Assembly: GCA_000711775.1 (NCBI GenBank)
Contig: ARYC01002092.1
Span: 1 to 64,000, forward strand
Direction of reading: 5' to 3'
DNA: 64,000 nt
DNA from: Oxytricha trifallax
Taxonomy: Eukaryota > Ciliophora > Spirotrichea > Sporadotrichida > Oxytrichidae
The translations under genes were made by a program, and so were the position numbers. The notes under the pieces are model-generated. The model made no database searches, was not told the DNA's origin, and saw only the letters and a list, made by a program, of their open reading frames with translations. Of the stretch, positions 61,401 through 64,000 are shown piece by piece. Every line of letters starts with the position of its first letter. Position 1 is the first letter of the stretch.

Positions 61401-62934
61401 CTTATCTTGCTTTTTCTTCAATTTGTCCTGCTCAATAATGTTCTTGGCAAGTCCCACTGAAGCTTCACCGATATAGCTAGAAATATATGTAAATTAAAAT
61501 ATAAGTATACTTTGTTATACCACTGGCTTTACCCTCCATTAAGTCTTTCTTTATAGTATTAACCTTCAAAAAATCAAAAATACTTTAATTTGAATTTGTT
61601 TGAAATATAAATTCATATCTTAAACATATATTATAATCTTCTCCTTAAGTAGACCTAATCTCTCGTTATGTTTATCAATCTTTAGGTTGAATTAGGTGAT
61701 GTTTTGAAGAATTTCATAGTCATTTATGCAAAATTAAATTGAAATCGATGAATAAAATTATAAATTAAAAACTATTTTAAAGATATTATTAATAAAGAAC
61801 GAAAAAGCAGTGAATCGAGGATATTTATGAAATATACACTTTTCAGATCTTTTGAACCTTTTACAAGGCTTTACTATCCTAGTAATGGAGTCAATCATAA
61901 TAGATAAAAATTTCGTAGAAGTTATTTAAGAGTTATATTTATTTTTTATGATGTTTATGAGAAACAGAATAGATAACAAAGTTGATCTATTCTTAAATTT
62001 TCTTCAGTATTAAAAATTATCCGTGTAATCATAAATTTCTTTGTTAAAATCTGAAATATCCTTAATTTTGTTTTGATTCATTACGTAGTGCAAGAATGCA
62101 TTCAAGTAGAATATCACAAAAACTGAGGCAAAAATGAAAATATTTATTTTCCAATACTTTTTCTGAAATAACATCTTGTTAACATTTAAAACTAAGTGAA
62201 ATTATAAATGATAACTAAGAAGTATGAGACGATGTTTGTGATCCAATAGGCAATAAGTCCCACTGCAGCCAATAGCACAAATGACCCAGAGATAAAGATC
62301 CAGTACATATCGTACTTTCTGTTCTTTTTATAATACTGTGACTATAAATTAACTTAATAAATGAGAGTAATTGTTGTTCTTAAAGAAATAGTGAATTTTA
62401 GGTTCAATTCTTCTCTGCTTTCTAATAAACAATCTGTAAGTGCCTAGAAGTGCAAAGAAAGTTGCAATATTGCTAAAATAGAATTGAATCAGGAAATTGT
62501 GAAAATAAAATTAAAAATAAATAAATAATATAATTAGACCAATGGAAAAATGCGTAAACCCCAAATCCCCTCAATTTCAAAACCCCTGTTTTTTTGTTGC
62601 TATGTGTCATTTTTTTATTAGTAGTTGGTCAAAAAATTTAGGGGGCTGGTCAAAATTATATATGTACTTGTAAAAATTGACACATCTCAAATTTAGGGGT
62701 CTTTATAATTAGGGAAGTTGGGACATTTGCGAAATTAGCGATTTCAGAGACTTGCGTAGTTTAGACCAAAATAGGGACTTTTTCATAAAAACCTCTCTCA
62801 TTTACCGAAAAGGGGCTTGAAAGTAGGGTAACTCCATTAGAATTTGGAAGTTTTGCCAAAATATGGCACGCATGCATAATTGCGATAATATAAAGGCAAA
62901 TGCAACTAAGTAGAATCACGAAGAAAATGGCCAT
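52422..62934 (-). CDS. Multi-TM calpain, DEK1/phytocalpain-like
   Basis: Calpain cysteine protease fused to an N-terminal membrane region. ATG chosen at 62934 (MAIFFVILLSCICLYIIAIM, itself a membrane segment). Many TM helices follow (62930-62390, 60470-60230, 56160-55920, 55850-55350), with an acidic soluble stretch at 61490-60930. A charged linker (55335-54660) leads into the protease: GALGDCYLLSA with catalytic Cys at 54375-54377, GIVQGHAYAVLDVVEVDGHK with His at 53431-53433, RNPHGS with Asn at 53371-53373, then EWKGDWSD. A C2-like domain (53090-52480) follows, ending at TGA 52422-52424. Triad complete, so probably active. The domain order and the GIVQGHAY/VEVDGHK wording match the DEK1 class rather than animal calpains. 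TBE copy B interrupts it and its removal restores QYGWAI-ANLFISY. Several introns and IESs. Expected to be a membrane-tethered regulatory protease. Confidence 0.85.
53450..53925. other. Insert inside the calpain protease domain
   Basis: AT-rich non-coding sequence between the block ending KTLKRTGCLMGAG and the block containing GIVQGHAY. I could not settle whether it is an intron, an IES or both. Confidence 0.5.
56165..56242 (+). repeat. TBE copy B left 78-bp terminal inverted repeat
   Basis: Same 78 bp as in copy A; inverse at 60149-60226. Confidence 0.95.
56246..57310 (+). CDS. TBE 42 kD transposase (copy B), intact
   Basis: 354 residues from ATG 56246 to TGA 57308-57310 with TAA/TAG as Gln, matching the known 42 kD size. 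The N-terminus has a helix-turn-helix-like stretch (SIALLLKRSPSTVRSHCLKA). The catalytic D-D-E triad is FIHADEAVF, LFVDNLSVHK and YFNGIEFYWG, with 34 residues between the second Asp and the Glu (D34E, Tc1/mariner/IS630 group). It performs cut-and-paste DNA cleavage at TBE ends; in Oxytricha, TBE transposases are known to take part in IES removal during development. The start sits three bases inside the end of the inverted repeat, so the promoter must lie in or before that repeat. Confidence 0.95.
57474..58106 (-). CDS. TBE 22 kD protein (copy B)
   Basis: 210 codons from ATG 58106 (MESMNDAMKRVQAQELIQRF) to TGA 57474-57476. Relative to copy A it lacks two codons near 57883. It also has one lost base (about 57693) and one gained base (about 57637), so about 18 residues (KNLIRKGTASLQKIR) are read in another frame before the original frame resumes. 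Still open throughout. No recognised domain; role unknown. Confidence 0.7.
58315..58482. repeat. Interspersed TACTTAATTAGGAGC repeats in TBE copy B
   Basis: Same block as at 12360-12527, with four AATTAGG(A/G/T)GC cores and GGTACGTAC at both edges, between the divergent 22 kD and 57 kD genes. Confidence 0.75.
58721..60107 (+). pseudogene. TBE 57 kD zinc-finger/kinase-like protein, broken by 14-bp deletion (copy B)
   Basis: ATG 58721 to TGA 60105-60107. Zinc finger 1 is complete (YFCELCERDFAHKSSWYRHK, then EH). A 14-bp deletion near 59070, in zinc finger 2 after CFECHKQ, shifts the frame. The downstream kinase-like part remains recognisable (HRDLKPEN near 59678, IIDFNR, GTQGYYPERE). The frame would be 466 residues without the deletion. 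Confidence 0.85.
60149..60226 (-). repeat. TBE copy B right 78-bp terminal inverted repeat
   Basis: Inverse of 56165-56242, ending in two G4T4 units. Confidence 0.95.
62557..62590. repeat. C4A3-like telomere-resembling tract inside a calpain insert
   Basis: AACCCCAAATCCCCTC, a short AATTTC spacer, then AAAACCCC: three C4 blocks in non-coding DNA between the first (62934-62800) and second coding blocks of the calpain gene. It resembles a degraded TBE tip or telomere-like seed, but no inverse partner was found within 500 bp. Confidence 0.45.
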
Positions 62935-63131
62935 TTTAAGAGTGTAAATATGAAATAGAAACAGTAATTTAGAATTAAGTGTTGTAAAGAGTGAATTAGG
63001 ACATTTTTAAGTAAAATATAAATAGTGTTATTAATTATAATAATCTGCGATGAATTTAAAACTGACATAACAGGGGAAATTGTAAAGGGAAACAGGTTTT
63101 ATACACTACTTCAGCTATGAAACAAACATCA
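62935..63131. other. Intergenic region between calpain start and transposase-like gene stop
   Basis: 197 bp of AT-rich sequence; expected to hold the calpain promoter side and the 3' end of the neighbour. No further feature seen. Confidence 0.5.
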
Positions 63132-64000
63132 TCACACAAAACCGAACCGAAGAGTGTGAATCCACTTCTTGATACTGAATGCCCACATTCCCTGGATGTC
63201 TTCTTTTCTTAAATTCTGAACGATTTCCGCAACCCTCTTCACCAATTGCTGCCTAAAAGTGTAAAGCCCATTAAAACTTACTTGTTCTGAATAGTGTCCA
63301 TCTTCATCTCCTTCTTTGTAAAGGAGAATAACTGCTCAATTGGATTGAGCCAAGGCGAGTATTCGGCGTTGAAGAGCACATTCACTTTGAACTTTCCGGC
63401 TGTGGCTAACATCTCTGAATATTTATGAATGACTGCGTTGTCCATCAGCAGGACCACTTTCTTAGAGTGTAGTTCTTTGTCAGTTCTTACACTGCGTAAG
63501 GTATGGTAGATAAAGTTTTCAAAGAGAACTGAGTCAAAAGCTCCTTCTATCACTTGACTGGAGATAATTTTATCCTAGGAAATCGCAGCAATATAAGACA
63601 TTGAGAATTGCTATCTCTTAGCTGAGCTTTTCTTAATTGACAACTCTCTCACTTTCATCCCATAGTGTCCCAGGTTCTGCTTCATCTCACTCTAGTATTC
63701 CTTAATGCTTTTCAAGTGAGGGTCTATAAATAGCTGGGGCCAAAGCTTTTAGTAAGAGCCCCTTTCACTCTGCAAGTTTCCCTGCTCTGACCCAGGGTTC
63801 GATGAGTCTTTTTGGAAGCTACTTGAGAGTTTTAATTTCCTAGGAGTGACCGCAAACCGACTTTCCAACTTGGTTTCGGCACCTAGGTCAATAGACTTCT
63901 TCCTCGAAGATTCCAGTTTTAGTTTTGATATTTTATCGAGAATAGGAGTTAAACCACTCTTCACTTTTGAAGCTGAATTGTCTTCAGACACCACTGATTT
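63132..64000 (-). CDS. D34E transposase-like protein with intron, 5' end outside window
   Basis: Enters at the right edge and ends at TGA 63132-63134 (IKKWIHTLRFGFV). A 29-bp GTAAGT..TTTTAG intron at 63253-63281 splits IQNK/QQLVKR. The catalytic part reads FSMSYIAAIS, then VLLMDNAVIHK (Asp), then YSPWLNPIEQLFS (Glu), with 34 residues between Asp and Glu, the IS630/Tc1/mariner spacing. The expected first acidic residue may be in LFIDPHL (about 63730), but the usual Asp-Glu pair is not there. Upstream is a Ser/Lys-rich stretch (63990-63770). It uses TAA/TAG as Gln. No inverted repeats are seen at its 3' side. The intron, open frame and gene-like spacing suggest a host-kept (domesticated) transposase gene, but a mobile element extending beyond the window is not excluded. 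Confidence 0.75.

Noticed and set aside
1-64000. CRISPR arrays, rRNA, tRNA genes, bacterial operons or attachment sites
   Set aside because: No spaced short direct repeats of that kind, no cloverleaf or rRNA motif recognised, and codon use and introns show a ciliate nuclear genome.

Overview
The window looks like germline (micronuclear) DNA of a spirotrich ciliate close to Oxytricha/Sterkiella. Four things point there. (1) The AT-rich coding stretches read through only if TAA and TAG mean glutamine and TGA is the sole stop. (2) There are two complete copies and one partial copy of TBE (telomere-bearing element) transposons, whose ends carry C4A4 telomere-like repeats. (3) Genes are cut by short AT-rich inserts bounded by short direct repeats; removing the insert plus one repeat restores the frame, which is how internal eliminated sequences (IESs) with pointers behave. 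(4) Introns are tiny (about 29-40 bp GT..AG). All genes are therefore given as germline spans that include IESs and introns.

Layout. 1-1279: right end of a decayed TBE. About 1826-10207 (+): large repetitive beta-helix type surface protein ending in a Cys-rich module, cut at its 3' side. 10208-14284: TBE copy A, with ATT target duplications. 14288-22343 (-): protein like the IP3/ryanodine receptor cytoplasmic region, also missing its 3' part. 22883-23252 (+): GC-rich duplicate of the last coding block of a gene 11 kb away. 23695-27792 (-): Ser/Thr kinase with a WD-like C-terminal half. 27894-33933 (-): leucine-rich-repeat protein. 34029-43753 (-) and 43930-52152 (-): two tandem paralogues of a multi-TM protein with a PAS-like middle (TmcB-like). 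52422-62934 (-): multi-TM calpain of the DEK1/phytocalpain type with a complete Cys-His-Asn triad, interrupted by TBE copy B (56165-60226). 63132-64000 (-): intron-containing D34E transposase-like gene running off the window.

From 64000 down to 14288 the host genes lie head to tail on the minus strand with only about 95-280 bp between them. Their coding regions carry several families of small inverted-repeat elements: TA-flanked (26102, 51048), CAA-flanked (36877), and 8-bp-duplication types (8881, 29799). For the TA family, the CAA element and TBE copy B I could join the two sides by eye; each joint is in frame, so these elements appear to be removed precisely as IESs.

In the TBEs, transposase (42 kD) is intact in copy B and broken in copy A; the 22 kD frame is open in both; the 57 kD zinc-finger/kinase-like frame is broken in all three copies.
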